From positions 58,225 to 122,224 of the forward strand of contig JBGSIA010000201.1 of assembly GCA_041751935.1 (NCBI GenBank): a stretch of DNA of 64,000 bases, written 5' to 3'. How positions within the stretch are numbered: position 1 is the first letter of the stretch; each line of letters opens with the position of its first letter. The translations under genes were made by a program, and so were the position numbers. Shown one piece after another: positions 1-9,247 of the stretch. Origin of the DNA: JBBSJZ01 sp041751935. Its GTDB lineage: Bacteria; Planctomycetota; Planctomycetia; Pirellulales; Pirellulaceae. The notes under the pieces are model-generated. The model was not told the origin of the DNA, did no database searches, and worked only from the letters and a program-made list of their open reading frames with translations.

Positions 1-1810
1 CGGAAACACGGCGTGTCACCTTGTCCGTGCGAGCCAACGACGCACCGTCGGGTAGATTGATCGCCACGATCACATAACCCTGATCTTGATCGGGAATGAA
101 GCCCGTCGGCACAAGATTGAAACTGAGGCCCGTACATACAAGCAGCACGCCATAAATCGCGACCGCAATTCCCGATTTTCTTACCAAGCGTCCAATAATT
201 CCGGCATATTGGTTGCTCGTCCAATCGAACGTGCGATTGATCAAGCGAAAGAACCATCCAAACAGAAAGTCGATGAGTTTGCCAAAGCGATTCTTTGCCG
301 CGCCCTTGGGCTGGAGCAAAATCGCGCACAGCGCCGGGCTAAGCGTCAGCGAGACGAATGTCGAAATTGCGGTGGATATAGAAATCGTCAGTGCGAACTG
401 CTGATAGAATTGACCACTAATTCCGGGCACAAACACCGTCGGCACAAACACAGCGATCAACACCAGCGTTGTCGCAATCAATGCCGAACCGACTTCGTCC
501 ATCGCGAGGTGAGTGGCCGCGCGCGCCGACAAGCCGTCGGCCATCAACCGCTCGACGTTTTCAACGACCACGATCGCATCGTCGACGACAATGCCAATTG
601 CCAGCACCAAACCGAACAGCGACAACGTGTTGAGTGTCACGCCCAGGAACTGCATCACGGCGAATGTGCCGATCAACGAAATCGGAATAGCGATCACGGG
701 GATGATCGTCGGACGCCATCCGTGAAGAAACAAGAACACGGTCAACACGACAAAGATGGTCGTTAAGAACAGGGTTTCGATGACCTCATTAATCGACTGT
801 TCCACATAATCGGTCGGGTTGTAAGCGATTTCGTAGCCGATGCCTTGGGGAAAGTCCTTGCTCATCTCACTCATCGTGCGTTTCACTTCGGCCGCAGTAT
901 CAACGGCGTTCGTGCCGGGACGTTGATAGACCAACACCGCGATCGCTGACTTTCCATCCAAGTAGCTGAGTCGAGAATAATCTTGAGCCCCCAGTTCGAC
1001 GCGAGCGACATCACGCAACCGCGTCACCCGCCCGTCGCTGCCGCGTTTGACGATGATATCGCCAAACTCGTCTTCCCGGATCAGACGCCCCTGCGTGGTA
1101 ACATTCAATTGAAAGTCACCGGTGTCACTGGTCGGAGGTTGTCCGATCACACCGGCGGCAACTTGAACATTCTGGCTACGGATTGCCTGGACGACCTCGC
1201 CCGCGGTCAGATCCACGTGAGTCATCTTCTCGATGTCCAACCAAATTCGCATCGCGTATTCATTGCCACCGGCGATACGAATTTCGCCGACGCCGTCGAG
1301 TCGCATGAGTGCGTCGCGCACGCGCAAGAAGGCGTAGTTGCTGATGTAGAGTAGATCTCGGCTATCGTCCGGCGACTTGATATGCACCACCATCAACATG
1401 TCGGGAATTTGTTTGGTGGTGGTGACTCCGATTTGACGCACTTGTTCGGGAAGCCGTGACTCCGCGATCGACACACGATTCTGTACCAGCACTTGCGCGT
1501 CATCGAGATCGGTCCCCAGCTTGAATGTGACCGTCAACTGCATCGTCCCATCGCTGCTCGATGACGATTCCATGTACAGCATGTCATCGACGCCGTTCAT
1601 CTCCTGTTCGATCGGCGTAGCGACGGTGTCGGCGATCACCTGCGGAGTCGCGCCGGGATAACTGGCGCGAACCAGCACTGTCGGCGGGGCAACATTCGGG
1701 TACTGAGAGACCGGCAGGGCGACATAGGTGATGCCGCCGACCAGCACAATCAGGAACGATAAAACGGCAGCAAATATTGGCCGTTCAATAAAGAAGTGAG
1801 GGAATTTCAC
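1..1810 (-). CDS. RND efflux transporter permease, AcrB/HAE1 type (3' end outside window)
   Basis: Inner-membrane proton-driven pump subunit that would work with the adaptor encoded just upstream. Reading the minus strand from a GTG at 1810 gives the family-typical start MKFPHFFIERPIFAAV, followed by a first membrane segment, the periplasmic porter region (SQYPNVAPPTVLVRASYPGA, about residues 35-55) and, near residue 405, the transmembrane-4 motif VVDDAIVVVENVER, whose paired Asp residues carry protons in this family. About 603 of the usual 1,030-1,050 residues are present; the rest lies beyond position 1. The start overlaps the adaptor stop by four bases (GTGA), so the two are translationally coupled. 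The substrate cannot be read from sequence. Identification is firm, specificity unknown. Confidence 0.95.
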   Translation of the reverse strand, partial: MKFPHFFIERPIFAAVLSFLIVLVGGITYVALPVSQYPNVAPPTVLVRASYPGATPQVIADTVATPIEQEMNGVDDMLYMESSSSSDGTMQLTVTFKLGTDLDDAQVLVQNRVSIAESRLPEQVRQIGVTTTKQIPDMLMVVHIKSPDDSRDLLYISNYAFLRVRDALMRLDGVGEIRIAGGNEYAMRIWLDIEKMTHVDLTAGEVVQAIRSQNVQVAAGVIGQPPTSDTGDFQLNVTTQGRLIREDEFGDIIVKRGSDGRVTRLRDVARVELGAQDYSRLSYLDGKSAIAVLVYQRPGTNAVDTAAEVKRTMSEMSKDFPQGIGYEIAYNPTDYVEQSINEVIETLFLTTIFVVLTVFLFLHGWRPTIIPVIAIPISLIGTFAVMQFLGVTLNTLSLFGLVLAIGIVVDDAIVVVENVERLMADGLSARAATHLAMDEVGSALIATTLVLIAVFVPTVFVPGISGQFYQQFALTISISTAISTFVSLTLSPALCAILLQPKGAAKNRFGKLIDFLFGWFFRLINRTFDWTSNQYAGIIGRLVRKSGIAVAIYGVLLVCTGLSFNLVPTGFIPDQDQGYVIVAINLPDGASLARTDKVTRRVS

Positions 1811-3234
1811 GAAGCGCTACTCCCGGTCACGGTGCGAGCGGACGTCGCGTCGTCATGAGACTTATTGGGAGGCTGATGCGACTCGGTGTCAGGTAGCGGA
1901 TCGGGAGGCGGTGAAATCCAATTGGCCTCTTGTACCGGTTCGTAATCATCGGGCAGCCCATCTTCCGTCACTTCAATCGTGCCTTCGTCAGTGTTCACGG
2001 GCGAATCGGTTCGAGTTTGCAATAGACCTTCGATCACGATTGTCTCAGTACCCGTTAGGCCCTCGCGAACCACTCGCAAACCATCCACGATAGGTCCCAA
2101 CTTGACCGGGCGACGTTTGGCCAAGCCATTGACGACTTCGAAGACATACTGCGACGATTGATCCGTTCCGACAGCGGAGTCGGGTATCAAGACGGTTTGA
2201 TGCGCCGCACTGCCGGGAATGCGAATTCGAGCGAACATGCCCGGCAACAAGATTTGGTCCTCGTTGCGAAAAACACATCGTGCCCGCATGCTTGCCGTGT
2301 CGGTATCGAAACGATTGTCAACGAAATCCATGTGCCCTTGATGAGGAAACCCTTCCTCGTCGACCAGCCCCAAGTACACAGGATTCTTGGCAACTCGCGA
2401 ACTCTCTCGCTCGCCGGTTTGGGCAAGCCGCATGTATTTCAACACGTCCTGCTCGGTGGCGTCAAAGACACAATAGATCGGATCGATCGAGGCGATCGTC
2501 GTCAACATCGACGACGTCGGCGTCCCTCCCGCAATTAAGTTCCCTTGGGTAATCGCTTGTCGGCTGATTCGACCTGCGACCGGGGCGAGAATTTGCGTGT
2601 ATTGCAGATTCAACTCAGCCGTTTCGACACCTGCTTTGGCAAGTTCAATCTCTGCTTGGGCGGTTGCGATCGCCGCTTCAGATGAACTGATGCCCGCCTT
2701 GGCGCCTTCGATGTCGGCCTTGGCCTGCAGGTACTCTGCCTCGCGTTCATCCACTTCCTCTTGCGAACTTGCGTTGCGTTGATTCAGTTGCTTTGCCCGG
2801 TTGAAACGCATGTCGGTGAGGTTCAATTGAGCGTCGGCTTGCAACAAACGAGCTTTCGCTTCGTCAAGCATCGCTTCGGACTGTTTCAGCTTCGATTGAG
2901 ATTGCTGCAGCGTTGCTTTCGCAGCATTCAGTTCCGCCTCGTACGGACGAGGGTCAATGACAAACAGTAAATCGCCTTTGTCAACGAGCCGGCCTTCGTC
3001 AAAGTGAATCGATTGCAGGTAACCGCCCACGCGAGCGCGAATCTCCACCAAGTTGACCGCCTCGAGTCGACCTGTGTAGGCATCCCACTGGACCGTTTGC
3101 TTTGTAATCGGCGTGGCAACAGTCACTGTGGGTGTCGGCATCGGTGCCGGTCCGGAAGGCGATTTGCCGCATCCGACGAGCGAAACGGCGACCATCAATA
3201 CCTCATACGGCTTGCAGTGCATCGACCAGCTCAT
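1807..3234 (-). CDS. RND efflux periplasmic adaptor lipoprotein (HlyD/AcrA/MexE family)
   Basis: Membrane fusion protein that links an RND permease to an outer-membrane channel. The 475-residue product begins with a short hydrophobic segment ending in the lipobox-like LVGC (about residue 22), so it is probably a lipoprotein. A biotinyl-lipoyl-like half motif (RARVGGYLQSIHFDEGRLVD, about residues 65-85) is followed by a long Ala/Gln/Glu-rich coiled-coil hairpin (about 105-205), the second lipoyl half (LNLQYTQILAPVAGRIS) and beta-barrel domains. The Pro/Asp-rich C-terminal tail after residue 430 is longer than in AcrA. It is first in a two-gene operon with the permease (4-bp overlap). No outer-membrane factor gene is visible in the window. 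Confidence 0.93.
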   Translation of the reverse strand: MSWSMHCKPYEVLMVAVSLVGCGKSPSGPAPMPTPTVTVATPITKQTVQWDAYTGRLEAVNLVEIRARVGGYLQSIHFDEGRLVDKGDLLFVIDPRPYEAELNAAKATLQQSQSKLKQSEAMLDEAKARLLQADAQLNLTDMRFNRAKQLNQRNASSQEEVDEREAEYLQAKADIEGAKAGISSSEAAIATAQAEIELAKAGVETAELNLQYTQILAPVAGRISRQAITQGNLIAGGTPTSSMLTTIASIDPIYCVFDATEQDVLKYMRLAQTGERESSRVAKNPVYLGLVDEEGFPHQGHMDFVDNRFDTDTASMRARCVFRNEDQILLPGMFARIRIPGSAAHQTVLIPDSAVGTDQSSQYVFEVVNGLAKRRPVKLGPIVDGLRVVREGLTGTETIVIEGLLQTRTDSPVNTDEGTIEVTEDGLPDDYEPVQEANWISPPPDPLPDTESHQPPNKSHDDATSARTVTGSSAS

Positions 3235-3612
3235 ACGAAATGCTCACTCTCGGTCGATGAGGGCCCATGCTCGCGAAGCAGTCGTGACAAGCCGTAGTCA
3301 AGCTGGTCACCAACACGCAGCAGATTCGCTAGCGTTTTGTGCTGTGGCAATGCATAGGGATTCGGCCATTTCAATTCGTGCTGTAGCTTCATGGCCCGGC
3401 ATCGACGTACGGGTTTCGCAACGATAGAAAAAATATCAATGAATAATCTCATATTTGTAGGATATCGTTTGGTCAAGTGGCGTTCCGCTGAACGACCGAC
3501 GTCAACGAAAACGAGTACGATCATGTCGCTGGTGCAGGCATGGCGACGTCGCTACGCGTCCAACACCATGGACTCCATCCGTTTCGAAACATTTGAATAC
3601 CAATCCACTTGA
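3235..3612. other. Intergenic region between the efflux operon and the PLP decarboxylase
   Basis: The 378 bases separate two divergently transcribed genes, so promoters for both should lie here. I see no confident -35/-10 pair and no credible gene. A small inverted repeat, cgttc-cgct-gaacg, sits near 3481-3494. Short ORFs across the region have no recognisable domain. Confidence 0.5.
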
Positions 3613-5133
3613 ATGAAACAATCAATCCTCGTCGGCTCGACGGACCGGCCCGCGCCATCCGCCAAGGAGCACTCGTCGGAACCGCTTCGTCAGTTTTGTG
3701 AAGGTGAGTTTCCGCTGACTGGGCGGCTCGAACCATGGATGATAGACGTAGTTCAAGACGCTCGCCTGCATGCGTTGATCGACCAGTATGGTTCCCCGCT
3801 GAATCTAATCGCCACATCACCCATGCGGAGAAACGTCAACGAGATCTTGGACGTCGCGAATCAACGTGGCGTCGAATTGGGCTTGTTCTTCGCACGCAAA
3901 TCCAACAAGTGCCTCTCGTTTGTCCACGAAGCCATCTCGCTCGGGATCGGCGTGGATACGGCGAGCGAAAACGAACTTGTTCAGTGCCTGGAACGAGGCA
4001 TCGCACCGGAGAAGCTCATTTGCACGGCTGCCATCAAGAGTGAGTCGCTGTTGAAACGATGCGTGGCCGAGGGAGTTTGTGTGGCAATCGACAATCGCGA
4101 TGAATTGCTTGCAGCCAGCAGTATCGCCGAATCCCAGTCGATGACGGTGAGCATGGCCATTCGTCTCGGTGGATTCCTACACTGCGGCGTAAAACTGCCG
4201 ACCCGGTTCGGTTTCGACGTCCAGCGGGACCTGCCCCTGATTGCCGATCTTGCAAAGTTGCCCGTCAACGTCCAGGGTGTTCATTTTCATCTGGATGGCA
4301 ACGATGCGAGCCAGCGTGTGGAGGCAATTGAGCAGTGCCTGAAGTGGATCAACCTACTTCGCGAGCATGGACAGGCGGTGAGCTTTCTGGACGTGGGTGG
4401 CGGGTTTCCCGTCAGCTATCTCGATGACGGTTCGCAGTGGTTAATCTTCTGGCAGGAACTCCATTCTGCCTTACTCGGCAAGCGACCGCCGATCACTTAT
4501 CGCAATCATGGTATTGGTTTGCTGGCGAGTGATCGCGAGACCAATGATCGCGAGATTGTTGGGCAGCCTCGTTCCTATCCCTACTTTCAAACTCCCACTC
4601 GTGGTGATTGGTTCGCCAAGATTCTTGACGACCGGTTTGAAGGTGAATCGGTTGCCCGTCGCCTCACTCGCATGAACATCCAACTTCGCTGTGAGCCGGG
4701 CCGTAGTCTCATGGATGGCTGCGGGATGACCGTAGCCCGCGTTGAGTATCGCAAGCAAAATTCCGACGGCGATTGGATGATCGGATTATCGATGAACCGG
4801 ACACAGTGCCGCACGACCAGCGATGACTTCTTGGTCGATCCGATTTTGGTGCGACGTTCGGCTGAGCGGCCATGTCTCCATTCCCCAGCCGGCGAGACGA
4901 GCGCTGACATGGCGGGCTACTTGGTCGGAGCATATTGCACCGAGGCGGAGTTGTTGTCGCTGCGTCGGTTGCGATTTCCGCATGGAGTTCAACGAGGCGA
5001 CATGTTCGTGTTCCCGAACACAGCCGGATACTTGATGCACTTCATGGAAAGTCGATCGCACCAGTTCCCGCTAGCAAAGAACCTGCTGTTCGTTGACGGA
5101 ATGTTCCGACTCGATCCAATTGAATCGGTTTGA
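3613..5133 (+). CDS. PLP-dependent decarboxylase-fold enzyme, Y4yA-like (Orn/DAP decarboxylase family 2)
   Basis: Fold-type III PLP enzyme, 506 residues, related to diaminopimelate and ornithine decarboxylases. Visible landmarks are the lysine motif FFARKSNKCLSF (about residue 95; the Lys would bind PLP), the glycine-rich phosphate-binding stretch LDVGGGFPVSY (about 260), the later CEPGRSLMDGCG (about 360), and the C-terminal SRSHQFPLAKNL. The last motif and the overall length fit the Y4yA family named from Rhizobium rather than LysA, whose substrate-binding C-terminal motifs look altered. The reaction is unknown; an amino-acid decarboxylase or a biosynthetic role in a secondary metabolite is inference. 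It stands alone, divergent from the efflux operon. Confidence 0.8.
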   Translation: MKQSILVGSTDRPAPSAKEHSSEPLRQFCEGEFPLTGRLEPWMIDVVQDARLHALIDQYGSPLNLIATSPMRRNVNEILDVANQRGVELGLFFARKSNKCLSFVHEAISLGIGVDTASENELVQCLERGIAPEKLICTAAIKSESLLKRCVAEGVCVAIDNRDELLAASSIAESQSMTVSMAIRLGGFLHCGVKLPTRFGFDVQRDLPLIADLAKLPVNVQGVHFHLDGNDASQRVEAIEQCLKWINLLREHGQAVSFLDVGGGFPVSYLDDGSQWLIFWQELHSALLGKRPPITYRNHGIGLLASDRETNDREIVGQPRSYPYFQTPTRGDWFAKILDDRFEGESVARRLTRMNIQLRCEPGRSLMDGCGMTVARVEYRKQNSDGDWMIGLSMNRTQCRTTSDDFLVDPILVRRSAERPCLHSPAGETSADMAGYLVGAYCTEAELLSLRRLRFPHGVQRGDMFVFPNTAGYLMHFMESRSHQFPLAKNLLFVDGMFRLDPIESV

Positions 5134-5249
5134 GCCTAGCTCTCTTGGGTATCAGCAGCGGCAAGCTCACCTTGCGCTATTGCGTTCTCCGAGAGAATCC
5201 GCTGGAAGCGATTGCCATTCCAGGATTGCGTAAAAACTAAAGGATTCGT

Positions 5250-6233
5250 ATGATCACGAATCAAAATCGCATGGACGGGGTACGGTCGGAGATGAACAGA
5301 AAAGCAATTCAGCGTTGTCGCAAATACAACTCTCGCAAAACAGATTTTTGCAGATGCTTTGCCATCCGTTATCGACACGCCTTCACAGTTCTTGAACTGT
5401 TGGTGACGATTACGATCATCGGAATCTTGCTGGCGGTGCTGCTGCCGGCGATCGGCGCCGCACGTGAGGCGGCTCGCCGGGTTCAATGCGTCAATCACAT
5501 GCGTGAGATCGGATTGGCAATTCACAATCACGTCGCCGCCAAGACACACTTGCCAGTCGGTTGGACGTTTGACCCGAGCGGTTCGTCAGCGTACGGTTGG
5601 GCGGTGTCGTTGCTACCGTACTTTGAACAGCCCGAGCTGGCTGGCCAAATCAACATGAGCATGCCGCTGGATCATCCGCGTCACGGTTTGGCTCAGAGTA
5701 CTTCGCTGGAATTCATGCTTTGTCCGTCGGATATCGCTCAACCTATGTTTACGCTGTTTGAAGAGGATGAAGAGGGAGAGAGCGGAGCGAACCACGCGAC
5801 TAAGATTGCAAGCGAAGCGAATTCATCGACCGCGTTGATGCAATTGCCGACCGCCAACTATGTGGGCGTTTTCGGCACGATCGAACCCGACGGAACGATT
5901 CCGGCGCCCCTGGGTGATGGAACGTTTCTTGAAAATCGTCAGGTACGACTTCGCGATTTTCAGAGAGGAACCTCCAATACGATCATCGTTGGTGAACGCA
6001 CGATGGCCCAAGTTCCCTCGACGTGGCTCGGAGTTAGTTTGGCTGGCGAAGATGCGGCGGCGCGGATGGTCGGATCAGCACTGGAAGGGATTAACAATCC
6101 GCTGGCCGACGAATGCGATCATTCCAGTCGTCACCCCGGTGGAGCGAATTTCTTGTGGGGCGATAGCCACGTTTCGTTTGTTACCGAAGATGTTGATTTG
6201 CAGGAATACCATCGTTGGGCACAACGGTCGTGA
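5250..6233 (+). CDS. DUF1559 (SBP_bac_10) pseudopilin-like protein with prepilin N-terminus
   Basis: Planctomycete-type surface/pseudopilin protein. Residues about 45-70 carry a type II/IV prepilin methylation-type segment (AFTVLELLVTITIIGILLAV) with the characteristic Glu five residues into the hydrophobic stretch, preceded by a basic leader. Then comes the DUF1559 core beginning AREAARRVQCVNHMREIGLA, and the C-terminus has the family signature FLWGDSHVSFV. The start at 5250 is preceded by AAAGGA at good spacing, so I prefer it to later Met codons at 5271 and 5292. These proteins occur in many copies in planctomycetes; the function is unestablished. It is followed 41 bases later by the BlaI-like regulator, so cotranscription is possible. 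Confidence 0.92.
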   Translation: MITNQNRMDGVRSEMNRKAIQRCRKYNSRKTDFCRCFAIRYRHAFTVLELLVTITIIGILLAVLLPAIGAAREAARRVQCVNHMREIGLAIHNHVAAKTHLPVGWTFDPSGSSAYGWAVSLLPYFEQPELAGQINMSMPLDHPRHGLAQSTSLEFMLCPSDIAQPMFTLFEEDEEGESGANHATKIASEANSSTALMQLPTANYVGVFGTIEPDGTIPAPLGDGTFLENRQVRLRDFQRGTSNTIIVGERTMAQVPSTWLGVSLAGEDAAARMVGSALEGINNPLADECDHSSRHPGGANFLWGDSHVSFVTEDVDLQEYHRWAQRS

Positions 6234-6274
6234 ACACGAGCCCGTACCAAGCTTCACTTATCAAGCCTATTTCT

Positions 6275-6658
6275 ATGCCACGATCAAAGAATCACGTTCA
6301 ACTGACCAAGTGCGAAATCGAAGTGATGGACGTGGTGTGGGATCGCGAGCCAGTCACCGTTAACGATGTTGTCAACGCGATCGATCGTAGCCTCGCGTAC
6401 ACGACGGTCATGACGACAATGAAGATCCTTGAAGAGAAGAAAATCGTTCGCCGTGGCAAGAAAATCGGTCGAGCGTTCACGTACACGGCGAAAGTCAGTC
6501 GCGAGCAAGTTCGCGATGAAATGGTAAAGTCGTTAGCCGACCAGTTGTTCGGCGGGTCCGTACGATCCTTAGTGCTGAACTTACTTGAGTCCAATGTGGT
6601 GTCGCAGGAAGACATCGAATCGGTAAGGAAAGCATCCGCCAAGCTGGGTGACCTGTAA
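6275..6658 (+). CDS. BlaI/MecI-family transcriptional repressor
   Basis: Winged-helix repressor of 127 residues, normally cleaved or released when its membrane-peptidase partner senses a signal. The sequence shows the N-terminal family pattern (LTKCEIEVMDVVWDREPVTV), the recognition-helix region SLAYTTVMTTMKILEEKKIV and a C-terminal dimerisation helix ending near FGGSVRSLVLNLLE. The open frame extends upstream to 6215, but that would overlap the preceding gene, so the ATG at 6275 is preferred. Its stop overlaps the start of the next gene by one base (TAATG), the usual BlaI-BlaR1 arrangement. The target operon is unknown; autoregulation of this pair is the default expectation for the family. 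Confidence 0.92.
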   Translation: MPRSKNHVQLTKCEIEVMDVVWDREPVTVNDVVNAIDRSLAYTTVMTTMKILEEKKIVRRGKKIGRAFTYTAKVSREQVRDEMVKSLADQLFGGSVRSLVLNLLESNVVSQEDIESVRKASAKLGDL

Positions 6659-7749
6659 TGAGCAATACGCTTGCCTTTGAGATAGCGTGCTCGCTCATCA
6701 TTCAAGTCGCTTTGCTCGTTCTTGTGTGTGTGATGATGCAGCACTGGTTGCGCAACGCACGGTGGGCGAGTCGGTTATGGTCGTTCTGTTTCCTATCGAT
6801 CATCGGCATTGTCATCGCCGGAGTGTTATTGCCACATCGCCGGCTGTTGGCATTTCCCGATGTTGCAAGCCGGGAGACCATTGCGACCATTGTGGCTTGG
6901 CAAGGACTCCTGGCGATGATGCTGCTTTGTATCTGGGGAATTGGCGTGGTGGTTTCGCTGGGACGAAAAGCGTTTGGATGCTGGCAGTTGACTCGGTTTT
7001 TGAACGAGCGGTGTGCTACCGTTGCTGGCGACCCATTGGGAAAGCGTCTACAAGTTGAATTCGAATCAAACACACGGCTCCTATCGTCAACGGAAATCCG
7101 CGGCCCATTTTGCTGGCAACTGCACCGACCGACGATTGTGTTGCCCGAAGAGCTCCTTCGCGAAGACGACGTAACGCTCCGGCACGTATTGCTTCACGAA
7201 ATCGAACACTTACGAACAAAGCACCCGATGCAGCATTTTCTGCAGGGCGTCTGTTGTACGGTGTTCTGGTTCCATCCGGCGGTCTGGATCGCTGCACGCG
7301 ATGCGGAGTTGACTCGGGAGTATTTGTGTGACGAAGTAGCTGCGGTCGCGTCGGGCAAGTTTAGTGCCTATCTGCAAACATTGGCCATCGTCGCTGAGCG
7401 TTGCTGTAGCGCGTCCTGCGCCAGTGTTCCCAAGGGTGTACTGGCATTCGGTAATCGTCAGAGCACACTGATTCGTCGTTGCAACCGCCTCGTTCAATTG
7501 GCGCAAAATCCACACAGATCGCCCCGTTATCGGCCGTGGATGGCGGCCGCTTGTTTGACCATTGCGGTCGTTTTAATCCAACAGGTCTGGCTGCCGACCA
7601 ACGCACTGGCGTCCAGACGCAGTGCATGGTCGCCCTGGCCGACGTGGACTGCGACAGCCCTTTTCAATACGCTAGATGTTCGCGTTCGCGACTTTGAAGC
7701 GTTCGAGGATCGCGTGCACCTACACGAGTGGCTGCACGAGGAAAATTGA
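6658..7749 (+). CDS. BlaR1-like M56 family membrane zinc metallopeptidase
   Basis: Integral-membrane peptidase, 363 residues, partner of the BlaI-type repressor immediately upstream (1-bp overlap). Hydrophobic segments near residues 5-25, 35-55 and 80-105 precede the catalytic domain with the zinc motif HEIEH (about residue 180) and the downstream WFHPAVWIAARDAELTREYLC, whose Glu is the expected third ligand region. A further hydrophobic segment lies near residue 295. After it only about 50 residues remain, so there is no penicillin-binding-like sensor domain as in classical BlaR1. The signal it detects is therefore unknown and beta-lactam sensing should not be assumed. Confidence 0.88.
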   Translation: MSNTLAFEIACSLIIQVALLVLVCVMMQHWLRNARWASRLWSFCFLSIIGIVIAGVLLPHRRLLAFPDVASRETIATIVAWQGLLAMMLLCIWGIGVVVSLGRKAFGCWQLTRFLNERCATVAGDPLGKRLQVEFESNTRLLSSTEIRGPFCWQLHRPTIVLPEELLREDDVTLRHVLLHEIEHLRTKHPMQHFLQGVCCTVFWFHPAVWIAARDAELTREYLCDEVAAVASGKFSAYLQTLAIVAERCCSASCASVPKGVLAFGNRQSTLIRRCNRLVQLAQNPHRSPRYRPWMAAACLTIAVVLIQQVWLPTNALASRRSAWSPWPTWTATALFNTLDVRVRDFEAFEDRVHLHEWLHEEN

Positions 7750-7893
7750 CCGCCGACTAGCCCTGGACAATCTCGACCTTTCTCGCCATACTACGCGGCC
7801 AACTGTTCGACGGGGTTCGATCCTTCGAGCCGTGGGACTTCCTGACACTTTCTGACGCCTATCTATCTGACGCCATGAGCGTCCACTTTCGAC

Positions 7894-8172
7894 ATGCCAA
7901 ATACCCCCAGTGCCAAAAAACGACTTCGCCAAAGCGAGCAAAGCCGCATTCGCAACCGTAGTTCGCGAAGCGCGCTGCGAACTCAGATCCGCAAAGTTCG
8001 CGAAGCCGTCGCCAAGGGCGATTTTGACACTGCCCAGAACGAATTTCGTATAGCGACGCGACGTCTCGACCAAGCTGCCTCGAAGCGATTGATTCACAAG
8101 AATGTCGCTGACCGCACGAAGAGCCGCTTAAGCCAATTCATTAAGAAGGCTTCCCAGGCTCCAGCTGCTTAA
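7894..8172 (+). CDS. rpsT: 30S ribosomal protein S20
   Basis: Small-subunit protein that binds 16S rRNA early in assembly. The 92-residue, strongly basic, helical product starts MPNTPSAKKRLRQSEQSRIR and contains the family pattern SALRTQIRKVREA and the C-terminal SRLSQFIKKA. Length matches the family. It is preceded by 144 bases without a gene and followed by a strong intrinsic terminator, so it is probably a single-gene transcript. S20 genes are often standalone, which fits. Confidence 0.97.
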   Translation: MPNTPSAKKRLRQSEQSRIRNRSSRSALRTQIRKVREAVAKGDFDTAQNEFRIATRRLDQAASKRLIHKNVADRTKSRLSQFIKKASQAPAA

Positions 8173-8201
8173 ACGCATTCTGATTTAGACGAAACATAGC
8201 G

Positions 8202-8228
8202 AAAACCCCGTGGATCACGGGGTTTTTT
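8202..8228 (+). terminator. Rho-independent terminator of rpsT
   Basis: A perfect 8-bp stem ACCCCGTG/CACGGGGT with a 3-base loop is followed by six T residues and preceded by four A residues. It lies 30 bases after the rpsT stop. It also argues against reading rsmH from the longest upstream frame start at 8210, which falls inside the hairpin. Confidence 0.93.
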
Positions 8229-8329
8229 GTTTTAACTGCGGACTCGTCTGTCGTTGCTGTTGGAGGAGCAGGAAGTTCCTGACGAACATTCGCTTGCTTA
8301 GCAAGAACATTGCCATCCCCCACCGCCTC

Positions 8330-9247
8330 ATGACAGATCGCTTCCCAAATCCCAACTCCGTCGATGCTGTGCTTGGCAGTCGCCACGTCAGCGTGATGCC
8401 TGCTGAGATTGTCGATTGGCTCGGCGCATCCCTGCCGCACTATGTTGTTGACGGCACGCTGGGCGGGGGCGGCCATACGCGACTGCTGCTTGAATCGATC
8501 CCCAGTATCACACGATTGATTGCACTGGATCGTGACCCCATCCCAGTCAAACGATTCCGTGATAGCGACTTGGATCCACGATTGTCCGTATACCAGGCAA
8601 GCTACGAAAAGACTCTTGTGGCAATGCGCGATGTCGGCGTGGAAACAATCGATGCGATGGTTTTGGACCTGGGTTTGTCGAGCGATCAACTCGATGACCG
8701 AGAACGGGGTTTCAGCTTTAACAATGATGGGCCGCTCGATTTGCGGTTCGACCCAACGACGGGACAACCGGCATCCATGTGGTTGGCACAGAAAACCGAG
8801 AAAGAGATTGCGGACGCGATTTATGCATTCGGCGAGGAGCGTTTTAGTCGACGGATTGCTCGACGAATCGCTGAGCGGCGAGCCGAGCGGAAGCCCGTTC
8901 AAACGGTTATCGAGCTAGTCGAAATCTGTCGACAAAGCGTGCCACGCAGCAAAAATCATGATATTCATCCAGCCACACGTACGTTCCAGGCGTTGCGGAT
9001 TGCGGTCAACGACGAGTTGGGAATCTTGCAGCGAACCCTAGAGCGATGCAGTGATTGGTTCGCTCCCGGTGGTCGACTGGCGATCATCAGCTTCCATTCG
9101 CTGGAGGATCGGCTAGTGAAAAACGCGTTTCGCGATTCAGAGTATTGGAATGTATTGACCAAGAAACCACAGCGGCCGACTGACGCAGAGATTCTCGCCA
9201 ATCCACGAAGCCGTAGCGCGAAACTGCGGGTTGCTGAGAAGATTTGA
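8330..9247 (+). CDS. rsmH: 16S rRNA (cytosine-1402-N4)-methyltransferase RsmH
   Basis: Class I SAM-dependent methyltransferase that modifies C1402 of 16S rRNA. The 305-residue product shows HVSVMPAEIVDWL at the N-terminus, the SAM-binding motif VDGTLGGGGHTRLLLE (about residue 40), DLGLSSDQLDDRERGFSF (about 115) and the C-terminal ISFHSLEDRLVKNAF, all hallmarks of the MraW family. The length matches the usual 300-315 residues when the ATG at 8330 is used; the longer frame from 8210 would start in the rpsT terminator. In many bacteria this gene heads the dcw cell-division cluster, but here no mra, fts or mur gene follows, as often in planctomycetes, which lack much of the dcw cluster. Confidence 0.96.
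   Translation: MTDRFPNPNSVDAVLGSRHVSVMPAEIVDWLGASLPHYVVDGTLGGGGHTRLLLESIPSITRLIALDRDPIPVKRFRDSDLDPRLSVYQASYEKTLVAMRDVGVETIDAMVLDLGLSSDQLDDRERGFSFNNDGPLDLRFDPTTGQPASMWLAQKTEKEIADAIYAFGEERFSRRIARRIAERRAERKPVQTVIELVEICRQSVPRSKNHDIHPATRTFQALRIAVNDELGILQRTLERCSDWFAPGGRLAIISFHSLEDRLVKNAFRDSEYWNVLTKKPQRPTDAEILANPRSRSAKLRVAEKI

Noticed and set aside
86..766. Plus-strand ORF of 226 codons
   Set aside because: It is the shadow of the RND permease on the opposite strand; its Arg/His/Gln-rich composition is typical of antisense reading and no domain is seen.
3231..3524. Minus-strand ORF of 97 codons upstream of the efflux adaptor
   Set aside because: No domain, overlaps the presumed promoter region of the efflux operon, and composition does not look coding.
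7110..7331. Plus-strand ORF inside the M56 peptidase gene
   Set aside because: Out-of-frame shadow of the real gene, which has full zinc-peptidase motifs.
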